The position numbers were made by a program, and so were the translations under genes. A stretch of 64,000 nt of DNA from Pseudisothecium myosuroides (taxonomy: Eukaryota; Streptophyta; Bryopsida; Hypnales; Lembophyllaceae): positions 1,116,001-1,180,000 of the forward strand of contig OX637296.1 of NCBI GenBank assembly GCA_951799445.1, given 5' to 3'. Shown piece after piece: positions 50,010 to 62,690 of this stretch (its first letter is position 1; each line of letters starts with the position of its first letter). Below the pieces are notes generated by a model. It was not told where the DNA came from and searched no databases. It saw only the letters and a list, made by a program, of their open reading frames with translations.

Positions 50010-51300
50010 TTTACAGAACTAAAGTTTTGTGTCGTATTTACATTTTGTCCTTGCATTTTGAACCTCGAATTCAGACCGTGTTGTGAACACTATAGTCTTC
50101 AATTTTTTATCTCTTTGTAAATGCTTTGTGTTGTGTTTGGTAACACATTCACTCATTTTTGCATAATGCATTTTGACACTAAATTTAGGTGTCTAACACT
50201 TTGTGTACGGTTCTGATCTTGGTACTTGTGTTTGACAATACTTTGTGTTTAAAAGTACTTTGGCTTTAAAAACTGTTTTTGCTTCAAACTAATTTTAGTT
50301 TGGAAGGAGTTAGTGATCGAATCTGCTTTGGATTTCAAAGTAGTTTATGTTTGCAATTAGTTTTTGAATTTTCCTCTTCTTGTTTTGTATATCATTTATT
50401 GTGTGTGCAGTTTTCAATGATGAATTTCACTATGATTCCATCAAGTGTTCGAAAAAAAATTGTTGTTGTTTTGTATTTATAATGATCATATGGTACACAA
50501 GAAGAGCACAAGAAAAAATTCAAAATGAAATGTAGGATACATAAAATAAGAAAAATTTAGAAATTTAGATAGTTATAGCCCTATAGAAATCCAAAAAATT
50601 TACCTACATAGCTCTATGTAATAAAGGCTTGAATGCACGTACAAACAAACACCCTATACAATGCACTCCTTCAGAGCTCGGCACATTGGAGCACTAGCCA
50701 AAGGACAAAAGGGAGGACATGAAAAGGACAATGTCCTAATTATTGCCTATTGCCTTTCAATTTGTCTTCCTTTCAATGCTCATCCCACAAATTGTCATTC
50801 CATTCAAACTCAGTGCCTATAAGCCTCATTTCCTGATGATTTGTCTTGGAGACATAGAAGTTGTATCAATTTTCAATCATAAGGATGAAACAATTTGTAC
50901 TCACGTGCAAACCACTACAACACCCAAAAGTAGACGTTGCCGATTACCTTCACCTCTTGGAATGAATACATTCTATTCTACCATGCAAAAGTACACAAGG
51001 TTTTAGTATGGTAGAATAGAATGTATGCATGGGTGGGTAGCAATATTATTATGTACAGTCAATTGGTTGTTGGTTCTCTTGAGGATTAATCTCCAATGCA
51101 ATCTTTTAGTGGGTGGCAACTGCTAAACTCTAACAGGCTAATTTTTCATCCACTTGACCATTTCCATCCATTTAAAGTGTAAGTTTTTCATCCATTGGAG
51201 TGTTCCTTTTTTCATCCAAGTCTCCACGGTATCAGTGATCGCCATGACCGGAGCTCCAAACTGCGGGCAAGGAGTCAAGGCCCCGAGGCCAGGCTTGGGA
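50010..51300. other. Non-coding DNA upstream of the histidyl-tRNA synthetase
   Basis: AT-rich to about 51200, with a short hairpin (ATACATTCTATTCTACCAT at 50965 paired with 51007-51028). The last 100 bases become GC-richer as the gene is approached. Confidence 0.35.
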
Positions 51301-51882
51301 GTTGGTCAGGTGGCGTTGCCCTAATTTCTGCCACCGGGCTGCAACCCTAATCGAGCGAGGAGTGTCTGTCCGTCCGCCATCGTCGTCGGAGGGAGCGCCG
51401 TCGAAGGAAGGCGAGGCGACCAATATGGCGTGCGCCAGTGTTGCACGCCACGCTCTGGAGTCAGGCTTGGTGGGGGTCGTGACCCGCAGGCGAACAAGTC
51501 CCAAACCTTCTTGCCTTCGCCCGCGCCTCCTCCGTCAGTTCCCTTCCCTTGCCTTCCCTTCCCTTGCCCTGCCTTGCCTCTGCCCCTCGTTCCCCTGTTT
51601 GCGTCCGACTTCTTCCATGCGGCTGGCTGCTTCATTGACACAGCAACTTTCAGTGCCCTAATTCCAGCACAGGGTCACCTGGGCGTCTGCAATCTGTACG
51701 TCAAGTGCCGTGCCGAGCTGAGCTGAGCTCGCTCGCTCGTGGCGATTCCATCGACGATGCAGACTGAGCTTTTCGACTCTCTGACGTGGTGGATGGATGG
51801 CTCCTGCCCTTAATTGATAAGTGACTCCGTGGGCTCTTCTGCAGAAGTTTGGACTCCCCGACACCCTCTGGCGATCCGAGCT
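51301..51882 (+). promoter_or_regulatory. GC-rich leader with possible transit-peptide exon of HisRS
   Basis: This is the GC-richest stretch of the right half. An ATG at 51425 opens a Ser/Arg/Ala/Leu-rich frame to 51661 (MACASVARHALESGLVGVV and so on), like an organelle transit peptide. A 3' splice site (TTCTGCAG) at 51844 precedes the first sure HisRS coding exon. The donor joining the two is not certain (CT|GTACGT near 51695 is one option). Confidence 0.4.
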
Positions 51883-54800
51883 ATGTCGGGAAGCCCAGCA
51901 GTTGCTGCGAAGGGAAAGGAAGGGAGCTTGAAAGGAAATATGGGGTCGAGCGCTCTCATCACCACGGATCCCCCGAGGGGGACCCGAGATTTCCCACCCG
52001 AGGACATGCGCATGCGCACATGGCTATTCGACAATTTCAGAGAGGTGCGACGTTTTCGCCGTTCACCAGTCCTGCTGGGTCTGTCATTTCTGGTGATTTG
52101 GTCCCCACCCTGGGGTCGTAGGGAAGGTTTACTGAAACGTCCCATTCCTTTTTTTCATGGTGGTATAGGTATCCAGATTGTGTGCATTTGAAGAAGTTGA
52201 CTTCCCAATGGTAGAATCGGAAGAACTTTACACTCGCAAAGCTGGCGAAGAAATTGTTGGGCAGGTACTAAGCTTCTCATCTGTAGAGAGTGCGTTTTGC
52301 CGACGAAAGAATTTTTGTATCAGTTCACACGATTTTTTTAGACGCCCCTCATTCTTGGGCTAAAGTTTATATTGCGCTCAGTCAGGTGATCGTAAGTACG
52401 TACAGCATAGAGTGATGGATTTTTAGTGATGACTTCTTTCACTTCATCAATGCAGCTCTATAATTTTGAAGACAAAGGCGGACGGAAGGTGGCGCTGCGA
52501 CCCGAACTTACACCTTCTTTGGCCCGTCTTGTTTTGCAGAAAGGGTCAGTTTTCCTTGGTTTAATCTTTATTCTCATCGACTTTCTTCCTCTGCATTTAA
52601 TCATGTGAATTTCGAGTATTGGATTAGCGTTGACGTATTCTAGTCTTCTTGCTTCACAGGAGAGCTCAGTCATTCCCGTTGAAGTGGTTCGCTATAGGCC
52701 AGTGCTGGCGGTATGAGCGTATGACTAGAGGACGACGTAGGGAGCACTATCAGTGGAACATGGACATAATTGGTGTTCCTGGTGTTGAGGCGAGCTTCGT
52801 GCATCTTATTAGTGTTCATTTTGGAAGCCTTGTTGATTCTTTCAAATAAATGTGATGCTCTGATTTTGTGTAGACTTGGACAGAGACGATAAGCATATGG
52901 GTTGGTTCTTTGGAGTACCTTGATACACAATACCCTGAAGCGTGAAATCTTAACTCGAGGTTTAATAATAATCTTGCTGTTTACAGGCTGAGGCTGAGCT
53001 CTTATCGGCTATCGTGATGTTTTTCACAAGGCTTGGCATTACATCTAATGACGTCGGAATTAAAGTTTCAAACCGAAAGGTTTGTGATCATCTACGCTCC
53101 AACCCTGTTGTCTCATGAATTGTGTAGGTCTTATTGGTTCAGGGCTCTGCTGCAATCTTGATAAATAGTTTGGAGAATATTCTTTCAGACAATCCTGTTG
53201 TCAATCTTTTGTGTTGTCGATTTGGAGGGATGTTTGTGCACCTGAATGTTTTCGAAAGTGGTTCCCACGTATCGTTGCAGACATGTATGTTTCAACTATC
53301 CAGGAAACCATTATGATGTGTCAGACCTTTTGAAAGTCAGTCAGCACTGTCACGTCATGATTGTCTCCGAGGGTGAAGTTTTCTTCTTTCTTGTGTAGGG
53401 TTTAGGCTGAGGTGTGAACTTCCTAATATCACGTCCTTGGTACAATCCAGGTGCTGCAAGCAGTTCTGGAGAAGTACGACATCCTACCTGATTCCTTTGC
53501 AGCTGTCTGCGTGATTGTTGATAAGGTGTAGCATATATTCTTCACAAATGAGAGTTATTGCCACATTTCCTTGCACGTTAGTTTGAATTGTCAGTGAAAG
53601 GTATGACTATACAATGTCGGTCTTTACTCTCCAGATCTTCTGATTCTTGCTTGACTTCTGTCCTCCTCAATGATGCTGAATATAAGGTAGAACAACCCAA
53701 TACCGGCAGTCACCTAATTCCGACATCTAATAAGATTATGGTAATAAGATTATGGTAATAAGATTATGGTAATAAGATTATGGTAATGGGTGGACTACAT
53801 CCACAATCTTAGCAATCCTTTAGCATCACGACAATGCACTTGGGTAGGGGACATGTCCGCGTGTGGTTTAGCATGGATCTACCCATGCTTTACCCATTCC
53901 GTTCCAACAAACTTTGAAATATCACAGAAAATTCATTTCTTGACGGAATGTCTTCATTGTACTTTCAAATGGCTTCTCTTCAACTTTTCAATCTCTAGAA
54001 TGTATGTGAGTTGACAAATAGCTTCTTCATGCTACCTAGATAACAAATCTGGGTGGCAATAGGCTGATCTACCTTATGCTCCACACAGAATAGGTTGCGG
54101 ATTACAAGATCGGATGTATAAGATGCGGACTGCACATGACACATATTAGAGGGAATCTTCAGTTCCTTTAAGAGCAAATTATATTCGCTCACTATGTTTT
54201 ACCAATCTTTGTTTCAGTTGGATAAACTACCGAGAGAGGAAATCGTGAGTGAGCTGGATAAAGCTGGCGTTCCTAGTGAAGCCATTGAAGGAATCTTGCA
54301 AGCACTTACACTTCAATCTTTTGATGATCTTGAAGGTAACGCTTGTAATGTGATTTCAGTGTGAATGCTGGCTTAGCATCTACTTGTCTGAAGATCAGCT
54401 GTCTAATCTGCACGGTTGTTAAACCTCCTGTGATTGGCTAAGCAACTTTCATGATTTCGTTATTACTGCACCTTCAATGTCTTTATTTTTTGGATGGATA
54501 TGTAATTCTGTGTAAATGATTTTGGAATACTTTTACTGACTTCTAATCTGGTGGTTGCAGCTTTAATTGGGGCAGATAGTGGTGCAGTCGCAGAGTTAAA
54601 ACAGCTTTTTGCCTTAGCAGAGGGTTATGGTATCCAGGATTGGCTACGCTTTGATGCGTCGGTGGTGAGAGGCCTAGCGTACTACACCGGGACTGTGTTT
54701 GAGGTGAGGTTTTTCCGACCCGAGCTTTTCTATGAGTGAAACTTTTCTTGACCTTGCAACAGTGAATGGAAAGTTTGGAAGGCCTTATGGAGGGTTTTGT

Positions 54801-55812
54801 GATACCAATTTTCTGTGTGAGCTCATCCCTAATACGGTCTCGTGCTACTGTTCGACTTGGGGAATGTGTTCTGATGTTGGTCCATTACAGGGTTTTGATA
54901 AGGACAGGAAATTGCGAGCTATATGTGGAGGTGGTCGTTATGACAGGCTTCTCTCCACCTATGGGGGCGCTGACACACCTGCTTGCGGATTTGGTTTTGG
55001 AGATGCTGTGATTGTTGAGGTCAGTAAGCACTCCCGGGTTCTAATGTTCAGGCTGATCTCTTGCACCTTGTTTAACCTTGTTCTTGCCTTATTGGTGGGT
55101 CTACTTGATCATGCTATTTTCACTCATCCTGGAGCCTGATTGAGGAGGTCGGTTCACGTACAAGGAATGTACTGATCCTAGCTTGTCGCTGCAGCTGCTG
55201 AAAGAAAAAAAGTTGCTTCCTGTGTTTCCCCACATAGTCGATGATGTTGTGATGGCGTTGGAGGATTCACTCAAGGTCCCTGCAGCAGGAGTTGCTGCTC
55301 GTTTGCGCCATGCTGGTCGGGTTGTTGAATTGGTCATTGAGAAAGGCAAGAAAATGAAGTGGTAAGCGTTTTGTAGGTGGTCCTTTCATTGTCTTTGAGA
55401 TAAAACCTTAATTTGACGTAATTGCTCGAAGAGCAGCATGGGCGGAGCTATGTATTCATTGGACGCTATCCCTTTTATCATAGTAAGCAGAGAAATTACA
55501 CAGGAACAGAGTTACTTGACTTGACGTGGCAATATATAGCTTCTCCTAGATTCGTGCAGAACCTCAAGTGCATGATCTAACTTGGTTGATGATCTAACTT
55601 GGTTGTTCGTGTAGTGCTGTGACTGCCGACGAATGTATTCTCATGTCATTGGTGCTTCTCACAGGGTATTCAAACAATGCGACACGCTGAAGGCTAAGCG
55701 TTTGATACTTCTAGGCACAACCGAATGGGAGCAAGGGAAAGTAAGTGTGAAGGATTTGGGTGCACGGGAACAGACACTCAAGACAGTGGATGAGCTCATA
55801 GCAGTGTCATAG
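51883..55812 (+). CDS. Histidine-tRNA ligase, organellar type
   Basis: This enzyme charges tRNA-His with histidine using ATP, here most like the plant chloroplast/mitochondrial enzyme. Eleven coding blocks join in frame: to 52044, 52169-52264, 52456-52544, 52660-52789, 52987-53079, 53451-53525, 54218-54335, 54561-54703, 54891-55019, 55195-55361 and 55665-55812 (TAG). From ATG 51883 they give 449 residues. Class II motifs are present: [40 protein letters not shown] (motif 2), the histidine box [20 protein letters not shown] and GFGFGD (motif 3). A C-terminal anticodon-binding domain ends the protein. All borders are GT-AG except exon 4, which appears to use a GC donor. The true start is probably upstream, in a transit-peptide exon. 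Confidence 0.93.
53728..53786 (+). repeat. 14 bp tandem repeat, four copies, in a HisRS intron
   Basis: The unit TAATAAGATTATGG is repeated four times without change inside the intron between exons 6 and 7. Confidence 0.9.
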
Positions 55813-57240
55813 CCTGCCTTGATGGAAGTAGTGATAGTTCTGTGACCATTAAACGGCCAACAGACATTCTTTGAGAGGCCGGCTTTTTCAATTAGGGCCT
55901 CTTGTGTATGAGAAGTATCTCAGCATTAGACAATGTCTGCCATTCGAAGTTAAAGTTCTCAATTCCATAAATGATAAGTCATTCTTGTGATGAGTAATCA
56001 TAAGGGCAATAAGCGCTTTCTTGTGATAAATTTCAAAACACACCAGTTCTCTCCGTGTATTCTCATTTTCTGCTAGTGAATTCCGATCTGAATCAGTGTA
56101 ATTCATAGTATTGGAGAACCGCCCACTTCGGGTGGTGCTTATCAGCTTCACCTCAGTCGGATAGTGGCATACCGTGCAGGTGTTACGAAATGTATATTCT
56201 TCGAGCTCCATCCAGTATCCGTTATGTGTAGGATTGAACCTCAGTTACTTGGATTCTGCGGCCCCCAAAGTTCAGTGTCAGAGGACTTCAGTTGCTACTC
56301 ATATATATCAAATCACGGACTCCCTTGCAGATCATTGGTACAAGACACAATCTCATGAATTGCTACATTACTTTTCCACCACGTGATCAATGTTAGCTCC
56401 GTCATTTGAAGCTTGGTGCGTGCGAGAAGTTTATTGTTGGTTGTACAGTACAGTACCGTACAGTGCCGCTGCGTAGGTGCAGATGTCGCATTAACATCAC
56501 AGTTTTGAATTGTTTCAGACGGACGGACGCTTCACCAGCACGACCCAGCTGTAAGTAAGCTTACCTGAAAGTGGACATGGAGTCCCAAGCGGCTAAACTG
56601 TGGGACTAAATTACTGTACTTCCTGTACCAAACAGTAGGGTGAATCCCGTCGCTGACGGAGAGCTCTTCATGCGTGCCATGTGATGAAACTGCAGGAGAA
56701 GGGGCATGGAAAAGGCTTCGTGTGCCGGATAACAGCAGAGGACATGTGGCGGCCTGGAACAGCTGCCCTTCCAGAAATTGGCCAGGCATCCTGTGAGGCC
56801 ATGAATTCAATCCACCGGCAATCAATAGCCGTTAGTCTAAGGGAAGGTACTGTAGTAGGTCCGACCCACCCCACAGCCAACTGAAGCCACCTTCACTTTT
56901 CACGCTGCGTAGGACCCGTTGGCCGTTATCATGTTTTGATTTGTGCTTGAACTGAAAAAGCCTTCGTGAGTGCGGAGTGCCTGCCAGAGCGGACGCCGAT
57001 TTCACAAGATGATGATCTGAATTCTGAGGGGCGCCCCAACTCTTCCCATAAATGTCCAATCCCAATATTTGCTCTTCATAATGAATGACATTGTAGGCCA
57101 AGTGAAAGACGTAAGAAAAAAATTATTGAATATAAGTAAGCAAATTGACATCTATAAAGTAAATCTTGAGAACATGATATACAATCAATAATGCTGCAAA
57201 CTTTAAATTACACACAGGCGAGAAGTAAACAAGCAATACC
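55813..57240. other. 3' flank of HisRS and unassigned DNA
   Basis: The first few hundred bases probably hold the HisRS 3' untranslated region. A GC-richer patch at 56500-56900 has 60-97 codon frames on both strands but no recognisable domain. A TACAGTACAGTACCGTACAG run lies near 56445. Confidence 0.35.
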
Positions 57241-58492
57241 TTAACCCCTAATGCTTTTCAGGAGAAATTGTCAAAAACTGCCATTTCTTAGTGCATTGGC
57301 CAATTTTGAAAATAAAAACTTTTTTTTAACCTCGACCATACAAAAGCGTAGTAGACTATTATGACAATGTGGAAAAATTTTCATGTGTGCAATGAAAGAT
57401 TATAATGTTTGAAGTGAGAAAAAAAAATCTTTTCATTCAAAACGAGGGTAGTGAGCTTCAAACTTCCTTGGAGTAAAACTTTTGCTCTAAACAAAATTGA
57501 GACTCTAAACCATCAAGTACTACATCTTTTTAGGTGCATTCAAGCAAAAATTCATAAACAAGTAATGGGTCTATCTTACTCTAAATTACCTTGTCATACA
57601 AGGAGGTCAAGTAATCTAATAATACACTAGTCATTTTTTGATGATTTCCTGTGCAATAAAAAAATATATATTTGAAATCCAAATGGTAAAAACTTATAGA
57701 TAAACATTTGGAATGTGAATTTTTTTTAATAATTTTGGAAGCATGAATTCCAAGATAATAGTCCTTTGTAATTAGATAGAAATGTTTTTTTCAAACTTGC
57801 CAAGCAGGGTTAATAAAGCTTTGCCTCCTTGTAGAATGAGATTTTTGCACTAAATAAGTTTTTTTTAACATTTGAATACTATGTCATGTTAGTTAAATGC
57901 ATAACAAATTTCAAAAGTAGATGAAGATTAACAAAAGATGCTAAAATTGCTCAAACAGCCCAAATTTCTTGGGCAACATAACTTTCAATACGGATATCCA
58001 ATCATAATTTTTTACATTTCCACAAAGGGGGTGAATGTCTCCATCTTGTGTCAAATTTTCAAAAACATATGTTAGTTTTTTACTTCATCACTACTATCCA
58101 AATTCCAATTGTTCCTTAAATGGTCATTAAACCCTACTGCAAGCCCCCTTGTCATAAAACAAACTTGCGCAAGCGCGCCCACACACACGCATCTTGTCAC
58201 CCTAATGCAACAAGAAACGCCAAAACTACTAAATTTTTCTACAACAATTTGGACAAGGGCTTGCAGCAAGTTGTCTGGAACTCTTAACAAAATTGTCCAA
58301 TACATATAATTTCTTTTAAGCATGATAACTTTTGAAACAGCATTGGATTGTCCTCAAAGCAATCCCTACATAGGAAGTGAATGTCTCCATTTTATGCCAA
58401 AATTTTGGAAACATACATACATTATTTACTTCATCAGACCCTGCCTAAATAGTCATTGTTCCTTGAATAGATACGGGTCTTTAAGGGGGTAA
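57241..58492 (+). mobile_element. TTAA-type TIR element with internal duplication (copy R3)
   Basis: It starts TTAACCCCTAATGC and ends CTTTAAGGGGG|GTAA (one base off TTAA). At 1.25 kb it is longer than its relatives. A block around GTGAATGTCTCCATC, ending TTGTTCCTT, occurs at about 58030-58120 and again at 58375-58465, which explains the extra length. It is non-coding. Confidence 0.65.
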
Positions 58493-59570
58493 ATTCAAAG
58501 TTTGGCATGACAAAGTGTTCGCAAAAATTCTTTGTATAAATAGAAAAGTAAAAGTTACTACAAAATCAACAATTCTTGTAATATCATATTTGGGCACCAA
58601 GATATATTGGGATTCAAAAAAAATGAGTTAAACAATACATTAGTATGTCTAAAATTATATAAGATAAAATTTAAAAAACAGTTAGACTACAAGAAGCTTT
58701 GTCTAGGTAATAGTAGCTCATTTTTCAGTTAGCAAACTACTTAAACTTCGTAACATTCACTATAGATGTAGCTTTTACTTATGCAAGGCTCCTACCCTTC
58801 CGCCCATAGAGCAAACAAAATGACAAAACCACAAGTAGTGCTTGAAGTTGATATAGTAGGTTAAAGTATTGCCACCGCTAGACAAGCATATTGATAGCAA
58901 GCAGGATCTAAGAGTGCTAAGGAATTGCAAGGGCTTGCGATGATGGCATGTTGGACAGTTATTGTCTTTGGACAGAAGGAGCAAAGGGCTTTGCATTGAT
59001 AGAAGCCATTGTGAGGAAGTATGAGTACACAAAATAGTGAAATTAGGTTGCCTTAACAATTAGGTTGCCTTAACAATTAGGTTGCCTTACTCCAAGAAAG
59101 TTGCTTTACAAGCTCTAAATGTCAACAAATAATTCTAAAGATATTTTCATTTGTACACATGGAGGTTCACGAGTCCCAATCAAATTACAACAATATCTAA
59201 TTCACAAGTAGTGCAGTCTTATACAATAACATGAAATATTAATATTGTATCAAATGTTAAGAAATTAGCATGGGGCAACCTAATTTTACTACATTATGTA
59301 GTTACCTTCCTCGAAAACCTAGCCACTTTAAAGAGTTCAAAATTGAAAAGAGAGACTATGCCCTCATCATAGTTTCAATTTCCTCACTCTCTGTTTCTTC
59401 TAACTTAGTGCTACATGCATGGAGTCTCTCTTAGCTGGCATAGCTCCTCGTTTTGCAGAGGCTCAGTCCAAATTATTTATTTGACATGATTCATTGTCTG
59501 TGGGGACGATCTCAAAGGTCTCCACATCATAACATTCAGTAGCAGACTGCTGGGCTGCCTTCCCCCGGAC
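58493..59570. other. Non-coding DNA with a small tandem repeat
   Basis: No gene recognised. AATTAGGTTGCCTTAAC is repeated three times at 59041-59090. A 102-codon minus frame over 59771-59463 crosses a palindrome and is doubtful. Confidence 0.4.
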
Positions 59571-59638
59571 GGAATGGTGTGGTATATTCCACACCATTTC
59601 ATCCGCCGGATGAGATGGTGTGGAATATACCACATCAT
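59571..59638. repeat. Long palindrome with about 33 bp arms
   Basis: GGAATGGTGTGGTATATTCC followed by ACACCATTTCATCCG pairs with the following CGGATGAGATGGTGT and its continuation to 59638. The arms mismatch at only a few places and there is almost no loop. Confidence 0.85.
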
Positions 59639-59790
59639 CAGTAGCTAATATACACGCGTCGATTTTGTCAGAGTCAGTCAGCTCGCCATAACAATTCAAG
59701 GTACATTTTAAAATTAAAACAAAATCAGAGTTCAGACACTTATTAAATAAAACACAATAAACGTTCTGCACCCATACATTGTGTGTTTTG

Positions 59791-59968
59791 AAAACTCAAA
59801 ATATTTTTGGCTTTGTATGAATTCAAGCTAAATGCTTGGTTCTTTTTTTAAAATTTTTTTTTTGGGTGTTTTGTAACATAACAAAACACATAAACAAAAT
59901 GAAAAAAAAATGAGCCAAGCATGTAGCTTGCTTTCATACAAAACCAAAAACACTTTGGATTTTCGAGT
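59791..59968. repeat. Inverted repeat next to the large hairpin
   Basis: Arms of about 55-65 bases (AAAACTCAAAATATTTTTGG on to AAATGCTTGG, against CCAAGCATGTAGCTTGCTTT and on) surround an A/T-rich centre. It directly abuts the 600 bp hairpin. Confidence 0.7.
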
Positions 59969-59972
59969 GAAA

Positions 59973-60570
59973 AAACAATTCTATATATACACATGGGGTG
60001 GTAGGAGGTTGAACAACCCATGTGGGATAAATATTTTAGAATTTGTAGTTTCTTAAGCATTCCTAGTTAAGTCAAAAACAAAGAATTATGTTAAAAGTAG
60101 AATTTCAGATCACATTTAGGCATAGTAGAATAAGTTTTCTTAAAAAACTTTGAACTACAAAAAGTTATTAAATGAAGATAAGTTTCACCTCCAAAAATCC
60201 GTTTGGCATTTTGAATCTCCAATCAAAAGTTATGGACAAATTTGAGAGAGGGTTTTTTAAAATATTCAAGAAAAAAGGTCCATTTCAAACCCTCTCTCAA
60301 ATTTGTCCATAACTTTTGATTGGAGATTCAAAATGCCAAACGGATTTTTGGAGGTGAAACTTATCTTCATTTAACAACTTTTTGTAGTTCAAAGTTTTTT
60401 AAGAAAACTTATTCTACTATGCCTAAATGTGATCTGAAATTCTACTTTTAACATAATTCTTTGTTTTTGACTTAACTAGGAATGCTTAAGAAACTACAAA
60501 TTCTAAAATATTTATCCCACATGGGTTGTTCTACCTCCTACCAGCCCATGTGTATATATAGAATTGTCTT
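59973..60570. mobile_element. 600 bp foldback with about 280 bp arms
   Basis: The left arm 59973-60256 and right arm 60286-60570 are nearly perfect reverse complements, from ACAATTCTATATATACACAT to TTTGAGAGAGGGTTT, with a loop of about 30 bases. There is no coding content. A diverged relative of one arm lies inside the CACTA element near 43780-43960. The near-identity of the arms points to recent origin or ongoing correction. Confidence 0.9.
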
Positions 60571-60870
60571 TTCCTTTCAAAAAACCAAACAAGTTATTGA
60601 TGGAAAATGATTGTATAGCATTATTCATTGGATTCTTTGTCAACATCTTCTACAAATATTTGTTGATTTGTACGTCGGGTCCTAAAATGGACAAAAAAAA
60701 ATGGAACTTACCGTAATGTATTGCCACTATCCTTGTACCCAAACTCACATTAATTATCTGAGGATGAATTTCGTGGATGAAGACTCGAGAGAGGTAAAGG
60801 CAGCCTCTCCGAAGGCTACTGAATGTTATGATCAGGGAAGGCGAAGCAGAGCATCTGAATAACGCTAATG
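60571..60870. other. Non-coding spacer, nothing recognised
   Basis: Short spacer between the foldback and the next MITE; no coding or repeat signal of note. Confidence 0.3.
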
Positions 60871-61277
60871 TAAGGTAGGAGGCTGTAAAACAGAGCAGGC
60901 ATTAAAGAATGGATCCTATAAATGGATATGAAATGAACTTGAGTTGGTTCTAAAATTGACTAATATAGTCATTGAATGAATCTAGGAAGAAAGCATTATC
61001 AATTGCAAGAGCCAGTCATTCTCTTTGCTTTCCCCATTTTTATTTAGAATTGCAAGTGAACCGTTTATGAAAGATCTAGGGTCACAAATAGGGACCTACT
61101 ACCCAACTCGTTTGAAAATTCATAAGTAATTCAAAATGCTCGGAAAAATACGAAACCACTTGGGTTAGATTCTTCATCAATTTCTCTATGTCTGAAAAAT
61201 GAGCTAAAAATATTCATGTTCAAGGAAATACATGAAAAAGGTGGACCAACCCTTAGATGCTCCAGCTTCCTACCTTA
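60871..61277. mobile_element. TAAGGTAGG MITE, copy A
   Basis: TIRs TAAGGTAGGAGGCTG and the inverse CAGCTTCCTACCTTA match at 14 of 15 bases. The 407 bp body matches copy B from GCAAGAGCCA through GGTCACAAATAGG to AATGAGCTAAAAAT. TA at both edges would fit a mariner-type duplication. Non-coding. Confidence 0.8.
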
Positions 61278-61710
61278 GATGAGATTGATCTTTCAAAATG
61301 CACGAGGACCGGCATTTAACTTACAGTCAGTCGCCTTCAGTTGGGGGCAATGGCCATTAGCCCTTGTTTTTTACTTTTTGATAAAGTGCCAAGATGACAA
61401 TCACTTAAAATTTGGTGAAGCATTGTATTTCTACAGTCATCCATCTTTTGACTTTTCAATCATATTCATACACTTTTTCATCCAATTTGGAGACTTCATC
61501 CACATTTTTAATAAAAATGGAAAATTTCTGGCGAAAAAAGATTACTTTTATTTGACAATAATAGACATTTATTTGAAATGGTGCTATTCGGCCCCGTGGT
61601 GCCAAAAAAAAGGATTGATGGCCATATCCAGTGCCAAAAAACAATCCTTGCAAAGTCAATGTGGAAGACTCAAAGTCAGACTAAACTACAAATTAACTTA
61701 AGTTAAGTTA

Positions 61711-62124
61711 TAAGGTAGGTGGCTCCAATTCCGCCCCTCTTCTTCAGACCGTCCTATAGATACTTGTAGAATGGATGCAAGGTGATCCTTAAATGGACTC
61801 CTTTGGTCCCTTAATGAATTCAAAAAAAATTGTTTTTTTAATTGCAAGAGCCAATCATTGTCTTTGGTTTCCGCACATCTCTTTACAAATCACAAGGGGA
61901 CAAATTTTGGGACACCTATGGTCACAAATAGGTACCTATGACCTGAATCTTTGAAAATTCATAAGTAATTCAAAAATGCTTAGAAAAATATGAAACCACT
62001 TGTGTTGTGTTCCAAATCTATTTTTCTTTCTCTGAAGAATGAGCTAAAAATCATTCTGTCCATGAAAACCTGCGCAAAAGGCGGATCAGCCCTTAAAGGG
62101 TTTCTTTCTGCACCTCCTACCTTA
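61711..62124. mobile_element. TAAGGTAGG MITE, copy B
   Basis: TIRs TAAGGTAGGTGGCT and the inverse CACCTCCTACCTTA. It lies in the same orientation as copy A, 433 bases downstream, and is 414 bp long. Internal sequence is moderately diverged from copy A. Confidence 0.8.
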
Positions 62125-62147
62125 CAGGCTTTGGAATTCTTGTACCA

Positions 62148-62690
62148 CTAGATTAACATTTCTTCTTAAAAAAATTGAGAAAATACCATATAGAGAAAAA
62201 AAAATCTTTAATAGTTCTAAGATGAATTAAAACACACTAATCACAATGGTAGGATTGTTCCAGCAAGCAAACAAAATTATACAAACCCTTTTTTTAAAAA
62301 TTGTCAAAATTAAATTCAAAAATAAATTCTATATATGAATTTTTGAAGAAGATACTTGGATTGTTCAAAAAACAAGACTCTCTATAACTTTCTCATTAAT
62401 AGTCCAAATGGAATTAATCAAATCTTTCTATTTAGATAAAGTATAATCTGCAAGAGAAAAAAAACTAATTTATTTTGAGTTTTGTGTGACTTTTTTGTGC
62501 TACCTAGTGAACTATTTTTTCAGCTTAGTATGGCATAACTTTTGTTTCTTGTCACCAATTGGAATAAAAATTACATTTCCAAAAAGCTAATGTATTTTCC
62601 TATCTTCCAAAAGAAATTCAAAAATCAAGTCAAAAATTGAGATCATAAAAACTTGCCCAAACCTTGCAATGTCCTCCAAATAGACTGCTG
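62148..62690 (-). mobile_element. Truncated TTAA-type element (copy R6, reverse orientation)
   Basis: On the minus strand this stretch follows the R1 order: ACCAATTGGAATAAAAATTA, then a GTGACTTTTTTGTGC block, ATTAATAGTCCAAATGGAAT, then TAGGATTGTTCCAGCAAGCA. Neither CCCC terminus is intact, so it is a fragment. Confidence 0.55.

Noticed and set aside
61279..61701. 140-codon open frame between the two TAAGGTAGG MITEs
   Set aside because: Phe/Ile-rich reading of AT-rich DNA with no recognisable motif.
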